DNA from: Desulfobaccales bacterium
GTDB taxonomy: Bacteria > Desulfobacterota > Desulfobaccia > Desulfobaccales > 0-14-0-80-60-11
NCBI GenBank assembly: GCA_037481655.1
Contig: JBBFLF010000012.1
Coordinates: forward strand, 1-40,144
DNA length: 40,144 nt
Reading direction: 5' to 3'
Positions within the stretch are counted from its first letter, which is position 1. Every line of letters begins with the position of its first letter. The notes beneath the pieces were generated by a model that was not told the DNA's origin, ran no database searches, and worked only from the letters and a program-made list of their open reading frames with translations. The translations under genes were made by a program, and so were the position numbers. Positions 23,787 to 32,368 of the stretch are shown one piece after another.

Positions 23787-24092
23787 ATGGGGCCGGACGG
23801 CGTTTCCTTGCTGGCCTTGGTTGAGACCCAGGACCTGTTCCGCCAACGGTATTTTGCCGACGCCAGCCTCGGTGAAGAAAGCCGGGTCCTGGAAGGGCTG
23901 CTAAGCGGCCTGGACAGCCTGTTTGCCCTGTTTCAGGGCGCGGGGCCGGTGGTGGATCTGAATCAGGAGGCAGCGGCGGAAATCATGGATTATTTTCTGC
24001 AGGAATCGTATCGCCACCGGGAATCCAACCCGGAGGTCTCCCTCTGGTATCTGGCCTGGGCCAGCACCCTGGAGCAGTATTTTCTGCCATGA
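23787..24092 (+). CDS. 101-aa hypothetical protein between livH and iorA
   Basis: AGGAGG five bases before the ATG and a four-base overlap (ATGA) with iorA show that this is a real, translationally coupled gene. The protein is acidic and helical, with no signal peptide or cysteines (VETQDLFRQRYFADASLGE; EAAAEIMDYFLQESYRH; SLWYLAWASTLEQYFLP). I recognise no family. Its placement suggests it works with IorAB, for instance as an accessory or assembly factor, but this is inference. Confidence 0.75.
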   Translation: MGPDGVSLLALVETQDLFRQRYFADASLGEESRVLEGLLSGLDSLFALFQGAGPVVDLNQEAAAEIMDYFLQESYRHRESNPEVSLWYLAWASTLEQYFLP

Positions 24093-25948
24093 CTGCCCAA
24101 TCCAGCTCTCAATCTGCCCTTTCTGCGGCGGTGGGGTCTGAACGCCTGCTTTTGGGAAATGAAGCCATCGGCCGGGCCTTGGTGGAAGGTGGCGTCACCC
24201 TGGCGGCCTCCTACCCCGGCACCCCGGCCTCGGAGATCCTGGCGGCGGTGGTGGCCGCAGCTCAAGAGACCGGGGCAAAAGTCCACGCCGAGTGGAGCCT
24301 CAACGAAAAGGTGGCCTTCGAGACTGCCCTGGCCAACGCCATGTGCGGCCGACGGTCGGCGGTGGCCATGAAGCAGGTGGGGCTGAATGTGGCGGCGGAC
24401 CCCTTTTTCCGGGCGGCCTACCTGGGGGTGACGGGGGGCTTCCTGGTGGTGGCGGCCGACGACCCCGGTCCCCACAGCTCCCAGACGGAGCAGGACAGCC
24501 GCCTCCTGGCTCTGGCGGCCCAGGTGCCGGTCCTGGACCCCTTCGACCCCCGGGAAGCCCGGGAGATGGTACATGTGGGCCTTTTGCTTTCCGAGCGCTA
24601 TGAGTTGCCGGTGATGCTCAGGCCCACCACCCGGGTCTGCCATGCCCGGCAGAATCTGCCGCTGGGGGAGGTGGTCTCCTGGGAGCGGCCGGCCCGGTTC
24701 GTCAAGGATCCCGGGCGCTGGGCCGCCACCCCGGTGTTTGTCCGGGACCTGCACCGGCGGCTGAATGACAAGCTGGCAGCCATTGCCCGGGAGGCGGAGT
24801 GGACGCCGGATTTTCTGCCCGGAGACGGCCGCCGGCCGGAAAAGTGCATCGTGGCCTCAGGGGTGGCGGCGGCCCATGCCCTGGATATGCTGACGGAGCT
24901 TAAGGCCGCAGGCCAGGTGGATTTCTACCGGGTGAAGATGCCCTTTCCCCTGCATCAGCCCTGGGTGGAGCAGGTCCTGGGCACGTATGGGGAGATCCTG
25001 GTCCTGGAAGAGACTGCGCCGGTCATCGAGTTGCAACTGGGGCTGGGAAGGGTGAAAGGCCGGGCCACAGGCACGGTGCCGGGACAGGGTGAGCTCACCC
25101 CTGAGGTCCTGGGCCGGGTGCTGGCCGGTTTCCTGGGACTGACGGCCCCGGAGGCGCCTGCCCCGGCCGCGGGCGGCGTCCGCCCCTCTCTGTGTCCCGG
25201 CTGCGGCCATCGGGGGGTCTTCTATGCCATCCGGGAAACCTTCCCCGAGGGCATCTTTCCCAGCGACATCGGCTGCTACACCCTGGGCATCAATCTCCAG
25301 GCGGTGGACACCTGCCACTGCATGGGGGCGGGCATCAGCCAGGCGGCGGGATTTTATCACGCCTACGCCGCCGGGGGGGATTTCCCCCCCATTGTGGCCA
25401 CCATCGGCGACTCCACTTTTTATCATGCCGGGATACCGGCCCTGATCAACGCAGTGTTTCACCGGGCCCGCTTTATCCTGGTGATCCTGGACAACCAGAC
25501 CACCGCCATGACCGGGCACCAGCCCACGCCGGCGCTGGGCATCACGGCCCAGGGTCTGCCGGCCACGCCGGTGCCCCTGCCGGAGTTGCTCCGGGCCTGC
25601 GGAGTCACGTTCCTGCGGGAGGTGGAGGCTTACAACCTCCCGGAGGTTAAGGATATTCTCCTGGAAGCGGACCGATTTTGCCGCTCGCCGGAGGGGGGCG
25701 TGGCGGTGATCATCGCCCGGCATCCCTGCCTTCTGACGCCGGAGGGGCGCCGTCAGCCCCGCTACCGGGTGCGGGTAACGGAGGAGTGCATCGGGTGCGG
25801 CCACTGCCTGGAGGCCTTTGAATGCCGGGGGCTTAAATGGGAGGAGGCCGAGGGGCGGGCCGCCATTGACCCGGTCACCTGTGCGGGCTGCGGGGTCTGC
25901 GTGCATGTCTGCCCCGCCGGAGCCATCGAGTCGGAAAGTGGGGACTGA
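24089..25948 (+). CDS. iorA: Indolepyruvate ferredoxin oxidoreductase, alpha subunit
   Basis: A 619-aa thiamine-diphosphate enzyme subunit. With IorB it oxidatively decarboxylates aryl-2-oxo acids (indolepyruvate, phenylpyruvate) to aryl-acetyl-CoA and reduces ferredoxin, in anaerobes that ferment or respire amino acids. The pyrimidine-binding domain begins with SYPGTPASEIL (42-52). The TPP domain has CPGCGHRG (369-376) and GDSTFYHAGIPALINAVFH with LDNQTTAMTG from about 440. The C-terminus is a ferredoxin module with two cluster motifs, CIGCGHCLEAFEC (567-579) and CAGCGVCVHVCPAGAIE (from 598). Length and domains are complete. It is coupled to the genes on both sides. Confidence 0.93.
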   Translation: MTAQSSSQSALSAAVGSERLLLGNEAIGRALVEGGVTLAASYPGTPASEILAAVVAAAQETGAKVHAEWSLNEKVAFETALANAMCGRRSAVAMKQVGLNVAADPFFRAAYLGVTGGFLVVAADDPGPHSSQTEQDSRLLALAAQVPVLDPFDPREAREMVHVGLLLSERYELPVMLRPTTRVCHARQNLPLGEVVSWERPARFVKDPGRWAATPVFVRDLHRRLNDKLAAIAREAEWTPDFLPGDGRRPEKCIVASGVAAAHALDMLTELKAAGQVDFYRVKMPFPLHQPWVEQVLGTYGEILVLEETAPVIELQLGLGRVKGRATGTVPGQGELTPEVLGRVLAGFLGLTAPEAPAPAAGGVRPSLCPGCGHRGVFYAIRETFPEGIFPSDIGCYTLGINLQAVDTCHCMGAGISQAAGFYHAYAAGGDFPPIVATIGDSTFYHAGIPALINAVFHRARFILVILDNQTTAMTGHQPTPALGITAQGLPATPVPLPELLRACGVTFLREVEAYNLPEVKDILLEADRFCRSPEGGVAVIIARHPCLLTPEGRRQPRYRVRVTEECIGCGHCLEAFECRGLKWEEAEGRAAIDPVTCAGCGVCVHVCPAGAIESESGD

Positions 25949-25952
25949 GACC

Positions 25953-26474
25953 ATGCGGCAGCAGATCATTGTCAGCGGCGTGGGCGGGCAAGGCGCGGTG
26001 ACTCTGACCCGCTGGCTGGGGGAGGCGGCGATGGCTTTAGGGGTGCCCGTCCTCACCTCCGAAACCCACGGCATGGCCCAGCGGGGGGGCACGGTGATCT
26101 CCATGGTGAAGGTGGGTGGGTATCACGGGCCCCTTGTCCCCTGGGGCGCGGCGGATGTGGGCCTCTTTCTTCGGGAGGACAATCTGGCGGTGCACGGCGG
26201 TTACCTCAAAGCCGCAGGGGTAGCGGTGGTCAACACCCCGAATCCGGGGCCCTATCTGGGAATTGACGCTTTGGGGATAGCCCTGGGGCTGGGACTGAAG
26301 CCAGTCACCGCCAATCTGGTGCTGCTGGGCTATGCCGCCGGCCAAGGGGTGCTCTTCTGCGGCGCCGAGGTCCTGGGAGAGGTGATCCGGACTCACACGC
26401 CGGCGCGCTTTGTGGAGGACAGTCTGAAGGCCTTCGGGGCCGGGATGGCGGCGGCCCGGGAGGGGGGCGGGTGA
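25953..26474 (+). CDS. iorB: Indolepyruvate oxidoreductase, beta (gamma-type) subunit
   Basis: A 173-aa 2-oxoacid:acceptor oxidoreductase gamma-type domain, partner of IorA. Diagnostic motifs are IIVSGVGGQGAVTLTRWLGEA, which packs on the cofactor region, and TSETHGMAQRGGTVISMVK. It is slightly shorter than typical IorB (about 190 aa) but looks complete. The ATG at 25953 follows the iorA stop by four bases; the frame is open upstream but that part is iorA. It ends in a GTGA overlap with livM. Confidence 0.9.
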   Translation: MRQQIIVSGVGGQGAVTLTRWLGEAAMALGVPVLTSETHGMAQRGGTVISMVKVGGYHGPLVPWGAADVGLFLREDNLAVHGGYLKAAGVAVVNTPNPGPYLGIDALGIALGLGLKPVTANLVLLGYAAGQGVLFCGAEVLGEVIRTHTPARFVEDSLKAFGAGMAAAREGGG

Positions 26475-27481
26475 GGGTCTCGCCCCGGCAGCGGCTGTGG
26501 TGGTTTGTGCTCCGGCACCGCACCGGCCTTACGGTGTGGCTGGTGGCGGCGCTTTTGGCCCTGGTGCCCCTTTTGATCCGCAATCCCTACCAGCTTGGCC
26601 TGATCAATCTCATCGGCATCTATGCCGTGGCGGTGTTGGGGCTCAATCTGTTCATCGGCTATGCCGGGCAGATTTCCCTGGGTCATGCGGGATTTTTCGG
26701 CCTGGGGGCCTATGGTTCGGCAATCCTGACGGTGCACGGCTGGCTTTCGCCTTGGCCCGCCCTCCTTCTCACCGCCGCGTTGGTGGCCGGCTGGGCGCTC
26801 CTCCTGGGCATTCCTACCCTGAGGCTGCATGGCCATTATCTGGCCATGGCCACCTTGGGCTTCAACTACATCGTGCACCTGGTGCTGGTGCAATGGGATG
26901 CGGTGACCGGGGGGCCCAGCGGCATCTCCGGGATTCCGCCCCTGGGGCTGGCCGGGTTAGCCTTCGACAACGAGACCCGTTTTTTTTATCTGGTGTGGGC
27001 CTTGGTCCTTTTGGGAGTGACCGCCTGCCTCAATCTGATGCGCAGCGGGGTGGGCCGGGGGCTGGCGGCACTGGCCCAGGATGAGGTGGCCGCAGCCACC
27101 CTGGGGGTGAATGTGAGGCGGGAGAAGGTGCGCATCTTTGTCCTCTCCGCGGTCTTCGCCTCCGTGGCGGGAAGCCTCTATGCCCATTATTATCATTACG
27201 TCAACCCCGACGGCTTCAGCATCTTCAAATCCCTGGACCTGGTGATCATGGTGGTGGTGGGGGGCCTGGGCTCGGTGTGGGGGACGCTTTTGGGGGTGAC
27301 CTTTGTCACCCTGCTCCCCTACTATCTGGAGTTCCTGGAGGCCTATTTCGACCTGATTCACGGCCTTATTCTAGTGCTCATTCTCATGTTTCTGCCCCAG
27401 GGGCTGGTGACCGGCCTCTGGGATCACCTTAAGCTGACCTTAGCCAGGAGGCGCCTGGTGGCCAGGGGGGAGACCCCATGA
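26471..27481 (+). CDS. livM: Branched-chain amino-acid ABC transporter permease LivM
   Basis: A 336-aa permease with about nine to ten helices, pairing with LivH. Diagnostic stretches are NLFIGYAGQISLGHAGFFGLGAYGSAIL, the HYLAMATLGFNYIVHLVL block, the SGVGRGLAALAQDEVAAATLGVNV loop that docks the ATPase, and VVVGGLGSVWGTLLGVTFVTLLP. The start is a GTG at 26471 overlapping the iorB stop (GTGA), and the stop overlaps livG (ATGA). Being sandwiched by iorB and livG puts transporter and oxidoreductase under one control. Confidence 0.91.
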   Translation: MRVSPRQRLWWFVLRHRTGLTVWLVAALLALVPLLIRNPYQLGLINLIGIYAVAVLGLNLFIGYAGQISLGHAGFFGLGAYGSAILTVHGWLSPWPALLLTAALVAGWALLLGIPTLRLHGHYLAMATLGFNYIVHLVLVQWDAVTGGPSGISGIPPLGLAGLAFDNETRFFYLVWALVLLGVTACLNLMRSGVGRGLAALAQDEVAAATLGVNVRREKVRIFVLSAVFASVAGSLYAHYYHYVNPDGFSIFKSLDLVIMVVVGGLGSVWGTLLGVTFVTLLPYYLEFLEAYFDLIHGLILVLILMFLPQGLVTGLWDHLKLTLARRRLVARGETP

Positions 27482-28266
27482 CCGGGCCGGCGGGGCCGCC
27501 CCTGCTGGAAATCCAGCGGCTGAGCAAGAATTTCGGGGGCGTGCCGGCCTTGGCGGAGGTGAGTTTCCCCGTCATCCGGGGGGCCGTGACCGCCCTCATC
27601 GGGCCCAACGGCGCCGGCAAGACCACTCTCATCAACTGCCTCACCGGGGTGGTGCGGCCGGACGGCGGCAGCATCCGCTTTCAGGGCCGGGAGCTGGTAG
27701 GCCTGGCGCCCCATGAGATCGCCGCCCTGGGGATTGCCCGCACCTTCCAAAACCTGCGCCTCTTTCCCCGGCTGACGGTGCTGGACAATGTGCTTTTGGG
27801 GCTCACACCCCAGGCCGGGGGTTCCCTCTGGGAGGCGCTGCTGCGGACGCCGGGGCTGCGGCATCGGGAGCGGCGCCTGAAGCTGGCCGCGCTGGAAGCC
27901 CTGGACGCCTTCGGGCTGGGGGGAAAAGCCGACTGGCCGGCGGGGATTCTCCCCTACGGCGACAAAAAGCGCCTGGAGATGGCCCGGGTCTTTGTCTCCC
28001 AGCCTGCCTTGGCGCTGTTGGATGAGCCGGTGGCCGGGCTCAATTCCCAGGAGACCGGGGAGGTGGCGGCGCTTATCCGCCAGCTCCAGCGTCAGGGCCG
28101 CACGTTGCTGCTGGTGGAGCACGACATGGAGCTGGTCATGGGGGTGAGCGACGTGGTGGTGGTGCTGGACGGCGGCCGGCGCATCGCCCTGGGCCCCCCC
28201 GAGGAGGTGCAGCGGGACCCCCGGGTGCTGGAGGCGTATCTGGGCCGCATGAGCGTGACGGCTTGA
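27478..28266 (+). CDS. livG: Branched-chain amino-acid ABC transporter ATPase LivG
   Basis: A 262-aa ATP-binding subunit. Walker A is GPNGAGKTTL (from 42), the Q-loop region carries IARTFQNLRLFPRLTVLDNVLLG, and the signature is diverged to LPYGDKKRLEMARVF, typical of LivG. Walker B is ALLDEPVAGLNSQE and the H-loop LLLVEHDMELVM. It forms the heterodimeric motor with LivF, whose gene lies about 2 kb further downstream after unrelated genes. Confidence 0.92.
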   Translation: MTGPAGPPLLEIQRLSKNFGGVPALAEVSFPVIRGAVTALIGPNGAGKTTLINCLTGVVRPDGGSIRFQGRELVGLAPHEIAALGIARTFQNLRLFPRLTVLDNVLLGLTPQAGGSLWEALLRTPGLRHRERRLKLAALEALDAFGLGGKADWPAGILPYGDKKRLEMARVFVSQPALALLDEPVAGLNSQETGEVAALIRQLQRQGRTLLLVEHDMELVMGVSDVVVVLDGGRRIALGPPEEVQRDPRVLEAYLGRMSVTA

Positions 28267-28267
28267 G

Positions 28268-28385
28268 GTGGGAGAGGGGGCCAGGGAGCGCCGCCCCCTG
28301 CCCCTCTCCCACGCCCTCTCCCCCCACCCCATATAAGGGGTTGGGGGGCGGGCCAAGGGAGCTGCCGCTCCCCCGGACTCCCCGC
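28268..28385. repeat. Two tandem copies of the intergenic palindrome family
   Basis: Copy A (28268-28312): GTGGGAGAGGGG pairs perfectly with CCCCTCTCCCAC around GCCAGGGAGCGCCGCCCCCTG. Copy B (28341-28385): GGGCCAAGGGAGC-TGCC-GCTCCCCCGGACTCCCC. Between them CCCCCCACCCC-ATATAA-GGGGTTGGGGGG is a further inverted repeat (about 28319-28348). It begins two bases after the livG stop, so it may mark the 3' end of that transcript, but no T-run is present. This is the best-preserved locus of the family in the window. Confidence 0.65.
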
Positions 28386-28451
28386 ATAAATCATTCTGCC
28401 ATGCCCAAGGTAAGGCCAGCCTTCATTAGCAAACGGCCAAGGAAAGTAGAA

Positions 28452-29303
<852 letters not shown>

Positions 29304-29317
29304 GGAGGTAAAGAGGA

Positions 29318-29674
29318 ATGAGCAGGTTTCTCTTTGTCTTGACCCGGGGCCCGGAGGACCCCACCCGGGCGGTGCGCTGTTTCCAATTTGCCAAAATCGC
29401 CGCCGATCAGGGCCATGAGGTGACGGTCTTTCTGGTGGATGACGCGGTCTATTTCACCAACCTGTCCCTGGCGGAGCGCATCAAGGCGCCCACCGGGGAT
29501 GAGCTCATGGGTTACTGGAAGTTTCTGGTGGACAAGGGGGCCCCGATCCTGGTGTGCAAGCCCTGCGCCGAGGCCCGGCTGGTGGGGGAGGAGGACCTGC
29601 CCCCGGGCTGCAAGATCGGCACCGGGGTGACCCTGATCCAGATCGCCGCGGAGGCCCAGGTCTTCACCTTCTAA
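29318..29674 (+). CDS. DsrE-family small sulfur-relay-like protein
   Basis: A 118-aa DsrE/DsrF/YchN-fold protein: FLFVLTRGPEDPTRAVRCFQFAKIAADQGHEVTVFLVDDAVYF then GAPILVCKPCAEARLVGEEDLPPG with a Cys pair where sulfur-carrier Cys residues occur, and an ending VTLIQIAAEAQVFTF. AGGAGG plus GAGGA precede the ATG. It sits 14 nt after the glycosylase gene. Members bind persulfides or act in redox sulfur transfer; the role of this one is unknown. Confidence 0.82.
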   Translation: MSRFLFVLTRGPEDPTRAVRCFQFAKIAADQGHEVTVFLVDDAVYFTNLSLAERIKAPTGDELMGYWKFLVDKGAPILVCKPCAEARLVGEEDLPPGCKIGTGVTLIQIAAEAQVFTF

Positions 29675-29742
29675 GCGGGCAGGCGGCCTGTAGTTCCTTC
29701 ACGGTGCCGGGGCGGGCCTGATAAGCTGCAGCCCTGGAAAGC

Positions 29743-29768
29743 AAAAAGGGCGGGCTTAAGGCCCGCCC
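29743..29768 (-). terminator. Rho-independent terminator of the 71-aa gene
   Basis: On the minus strand GGGCGGGC-CTTAA-GCCCGCCC forms an eight-pair stem with a five-base loop, followed by TTTTT (the A-run at 29743-29747 on the + strand). It lies 22 nt after the stop of the minus-strand gene at 29791. No T-run follows on the + strand, so it acts for the minus direction. Confidence 0.8.
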
Positions 29769-29790
29769 CGCGTCAGGCATTCAGTTAAGT

Positions 29791-30006
29791 TCAGTTACTC
29801 ATGGGCACCGGCTGATAATACGCCGAGCCGCCGCCCCACCAGGTGAGTTTATAGCGCTCGCCTTTGTAAACGATGTAGGGTTGCACCCAAAGGATCACCC
29901 GCTCAATCAGGCGGCCGTGATAGGGGTGGGAGAAGACTGCGGTGACCACCTTGTCCGGGTCCACAGAAGGGGCTCCCAGGGTGTCGACGCCATATTCCGT
30001 CAGCAT
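29791..30006 (-). CDS. 71-aa hypothetical protein, stand-alone unit
   Basis: An ATG at 30006 preceded by AAGGAGAGG, a candidate promoter about 115 nt upstream and a good terminator after the stop make this a convincing single-gene transcription unit, antiparallel to its neighbours. The protein is soluble, rich in Tyr, Val, Pro and Trp (VILWVQPYIVYKGERYKLTWWGGGSAYYQPVP), with a beta-strand-rich look, no cysteine and no signal peptide. I do not recognise a family. Confidence 0.72.
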   Translation of the reverse strand: MLTEYGVDTLGAPSVDPDKVVTAVFSHPYHGRLIERVILWVQPYIVYKGERYKLTWWGGGSAYYQPVPMSN

Positions 30007-30024
30007 ACTGCCTCTCCTTGCCGG

Positions 30025-30081
30025 GTCTGTATCGTGGCTTACCGGGGCGGACGCGCCCGGCAGTCGTATGTGACTTACCGG
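30025..30081 (-). repeat. Direct repeat pair in the leader of the 71-aa gene
   Basis: Read on the minus strand the leader contains CCGGTAAGTCACATACGAC (30081-30063) and CCGGTAAGCCACGATACAGAC (30045-30025), about 80% alike and 36 nt apart. Each is followed by CCGG, and the upstream copy can fold as CCGG-TA-AGTC-ACATAC-GACT-G-CCGG. Tandem structured units in a leader could be an RNA element or a double protein site. Confidence 0.5.
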
Positions 30082-30125
30082 CTTGCTTAAGGTCAACTGC
30101 CGTTTCTTTTCCGGCTGTTCCCTTT

Positions 30126-30153
30126 ATTATAAAACGTAAGGAAAGGGATTCAA
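30126..30153 (-). promoter_or_regulatory. Sigma70-like promoter for the 71-aa gene
   Basis: On the minus strand TTGAAT (30153-30148) and TATAAT (30131-30126) are 16 bases apart; the -10 box is perfect consensus and the -35 matches four of six. Transcription from about 30119 would give a leader of about 113 nt carrying the direct repeats. Confidence 0.5.
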
Positions 30154-30206
30154 TGGGGGCCGGCTTTTTTCCCGAAACCCCCATGAAGCCACAGGAGGCG
30201 GCGGCC

Positions 30207-30235
30207 TTGTCAGGGGGCCGGCCGCCGTTTATAAT
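30207..30235 (+). promoter_or_regulatory. Near-consensus sigma70 promoter for livF-paaK
   Basis: TTGTCA (30207-30212), an exactly 17-base spacer, and TATAAT (30230-30235). The expected start near 30242 lies only about five bases before the ATG at 30247, so the mRNA would be nearly leaderless, which fits the absence of any ribosome binding site there. Confidence 0.6.
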
Positions 30236-30246
30236 CCCCTCAGACC

Positions 30247-32355
30247 ATGCCAGCGACCACCTCCCCTTTCCTGCTGGAGCTTCAGGACCTGACGGTGCAT
30301 TACGGCGCGGCCCAGGCGCTTTTCGGGGTCTCCCTGGGGGTGCGCCCGGGGGAGACCGTGGCGCTGGTGGGGGCCAACGGCGCGGGCAAAAGCACCCTGC
30401 TCAAGGCCATCATGGGGCTGGTGCCGGTGTCCGGCGGCCGCATCCTCCTCATGGGCCGGGAGATCACTGGGACTTCGCCGGCGGCGCTGGCCGCAGCGGG
30501 GGTGGCCCTGGTGCCCGAAGGCCGGGAGATGTTCGGGGACCTCACGGTGCGGGAGAACCTGGAGCTGGGGGCCCTGCCCCTGAAGGTGAGCCGCCGGGAG
30601 CGGCTGGCCCGCCTGGAGCAGGTGCTGGCCCGCTTTCCCCGGCTGGCGGAGCGCCTGGAGCAGCCCACCGCCACCCTTTCCGGGGGCGAGCAGCAGATGG
30701 TGGCCTTGGGGCGGGCCCTCATGGCCCAGCCCCGGTTGCTCCTGATGGATGAACCCAGCCTGGGGCTGGCGCCGTTGGTGGCGGATGAGATCTTCGACAT
30801 CATCCATCAGCTGGCCCGGGCCGGGGTGACCATCCTCTTAGTGGAGCAGAACGCCGCCCGGGCCCTCACCGCCTCCCGCCGGGCGTATCTCCTGGCCAAC
30901 GGCCGCCTGGTGGGCCAGGGGGAGAGCGAACGCCTGCTCGTGGATCCGGAGCTGCGCCGGGCCTTCCTGGGCGCGGCCAGCGCCGACAACCCTGCGGCCA
31001 GCCGGCTGGGCGCCGCGGGTCTGACCAATATCCGTCTGGTGAAACCTGCCATGACCAAGACATTCATGCCCTCTTTCCGCACCGTGGAGGAGCTTCGGGC
31101 CCACCAGTTGGCGGGGCTGAAGTGGACGGTGCACCATGCCTACGAAGGCTCCCCCTTTTATCGGGAGCGACTGGAGGCCGCGGGCATCCGGCCCGAGGAC
31201 ATCCGCTCCCTGGAGGACCTGCGGCGGTTGCCCTTCACCACCGGGGAGGATCTCCGGGACCATTACCCCTTTCCCTTGCGCTCGGTCCCCTTTGAGCAGA
31301 TTGTGCGCATCCACGCCTCCAGCGGCACCACGGGCAAACGGAAGATTCTGTGCTACACCCAGAAGGACGTGGATGACTGGGCCCACTTCTTTGCCCGGGC
31401 CTACGAGATGGCCGGGGTGACACCCCTGGACCGGGTGCAGATTGCGGTGGGCTACGGGGTGTGGACCGCGGGGGTGGGCTTTCAGGCGGGCTGCGAGCGC
31501 CTGGGGGCCATGGCCCTGCCGGTGGGCCCGGGGAACATCGACCTGCAGTGCGAATTCCTGGTGGACCTGCAAAGCACGGTGCTCTGCTGCACCGCCTCCA
31601 TGGGCCTGTTGATGGCGGAGGAGGTGCATCGCCGGGGCCTCACCGACAAGATCTTCCTCAAGAAGGTGATCTACGGCTCGGAGCGCTCCAGTGTGTCCAT
31701 GCGGCGCAAGATGTCGGAGCTGCTGGGCGGGGTGGAGCTCTTCGACATCCCAGGGCTGACGGAGCTCTACGGGCCCGGGACCGGCATTGAGTGTCCGCAC
31801 CACGACTGCATCCATTACTGGGCGGACTACTACATCCTGGAGATCGTGGATCCGGAGACCCTGGAGCCCCTGCCCGATGGGGAGTGGGGGGAAATGGTGG
31901 TGACGACTCTCTGCAAGGAAGCGGCGCCCCTCATCCGCTACCGCACCCGGGACATCACCCGCATCATTCCGGGCCCCTGCACCTGCGGCACCATTTTGCC
32001 CCGGCACTCCCGCATCCTGGGGCGCACCGACGACATGTTCAAGTTCCGGGGGGTGAACATCTACCCTTCCAGCATCGACCGCATCCTCTCTGACATCCCG
32101 GGGCTGGGGTCGGAGTATCAGGTGCATCTCAGCCGGGATGAAGGGGGCCGGGACCACATGCTCCTCAAGGTGGAGCGGGGCGAGGGGGTGGAGCCGGGCC
32201 GGATGGATGAGCTTTCCCGGGAGGTGCGCTACCGCATTAAACGCAAGCTGCTGGTGACGCCGGAGGTGGAGATTGTGCCGTACGGCGCGCTCCCCCGCTC
32301 GGAGCGCAAAAGCAGACGCATCTTTGATGAGCGCATCACCGATTCGGTGATTTGA
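30247..32355 (+). CDS. LivF-PaaK fusion: ABC ATPase joined to phenylacetate-CoA-ligase-like enzyme
   Basis: One 702-aa frame. Residues 1-240 are LivF, the second ATPase of the Liv importer: Walker A GANGAGKST (42-50), Q-loop and TVRENLELG, signature LSGGEQQMVALGRALM from 144, Walker B LLLMDEPSLGLAP, H-loop ILLVEQNAARAL. After a 27-residue linker, residues 269-702 form an AMP-forming arylacetate-CoA ligase: HASSGTTGKRKI from 357, LTELYGPGTGIEC, YRTRDITRII, GRTDDMFKFRGVNIYPS, and LPRSERKSRR with the catalytic Lys near 688. Both halves look complete. A Met at 269 (ATG 31051) could start a separate PaaK, but no stop intervenes. It links uptake and CoA activation of aryl acids. Confidence 0.9.
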   Translation: MPATTSPFLLELQDLTVHYGAAQALFGVSLGVRPGETVALVGANGAGKSTLLKAIMGLVPVSGGRILLMGREITGTSPAALAAAGVALVPEGREMFGDLTVRENLELGALPLKVSRRERLARLEQVLARFPRLAERLEQPTATLSGGEQQMVALGRALMAQPRLLLMDEPSLGLAPLVADEIFDIIHQLARAGVTILLVEQNAARALTASRRAYLLANGRLVGQGESERLLVDPELRRAFLGAASADNPAASRLGAAGLTNIRLVKPAMTKTFMPSFRTVEELRAHQLAGLKWTVHHAYEGSPFYRERLEAAGIRPEDIRSLEDLRRLPFTTGEDLRDHYPFPLRSVPFEQIVRIHASSGTTGKRKILCYTQKDVDDWAHFFARAYEMAGVTPLDRVQIAVGYGVWTAGVGFQAGCERLGAMALPVGPGNIDLQCEFLVDLQSTVLCCTASMGLLMAEEVHRRGLTDKIFLKKVIYGSERSSVSMRRKMSELLGGVELFDIPGLTELYGPGTGIECPHHDCIHYWADYYILEIVDPETLEPLPDGEWGEMVVTTLCKEAAPLIRYRTRDITRIIPGPCTCGTILPRHSRILGRTDDMFKFRGVNIYPSSIDRILSDIPGLGSEYQVHLSRDEGGRDHMLLKVERGEGVEPGRMDELSREVRYRIKRKLLVTPEVEIVPYGALPRSERKSRRIFDERITDSVI

Positions 32356-32368
32356 GCCACCGGAGGCG

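Noticed and set aside
30007-30119. A c-di-GMP or guanidine riboswitch in the leader of the 71-aa gene
   Set aside because: The conserved cores of those classes (for example the GEMM GGCAAA/ACGCAAAG blocks) are absent; only tandem repeats with possible hairpins are seen.
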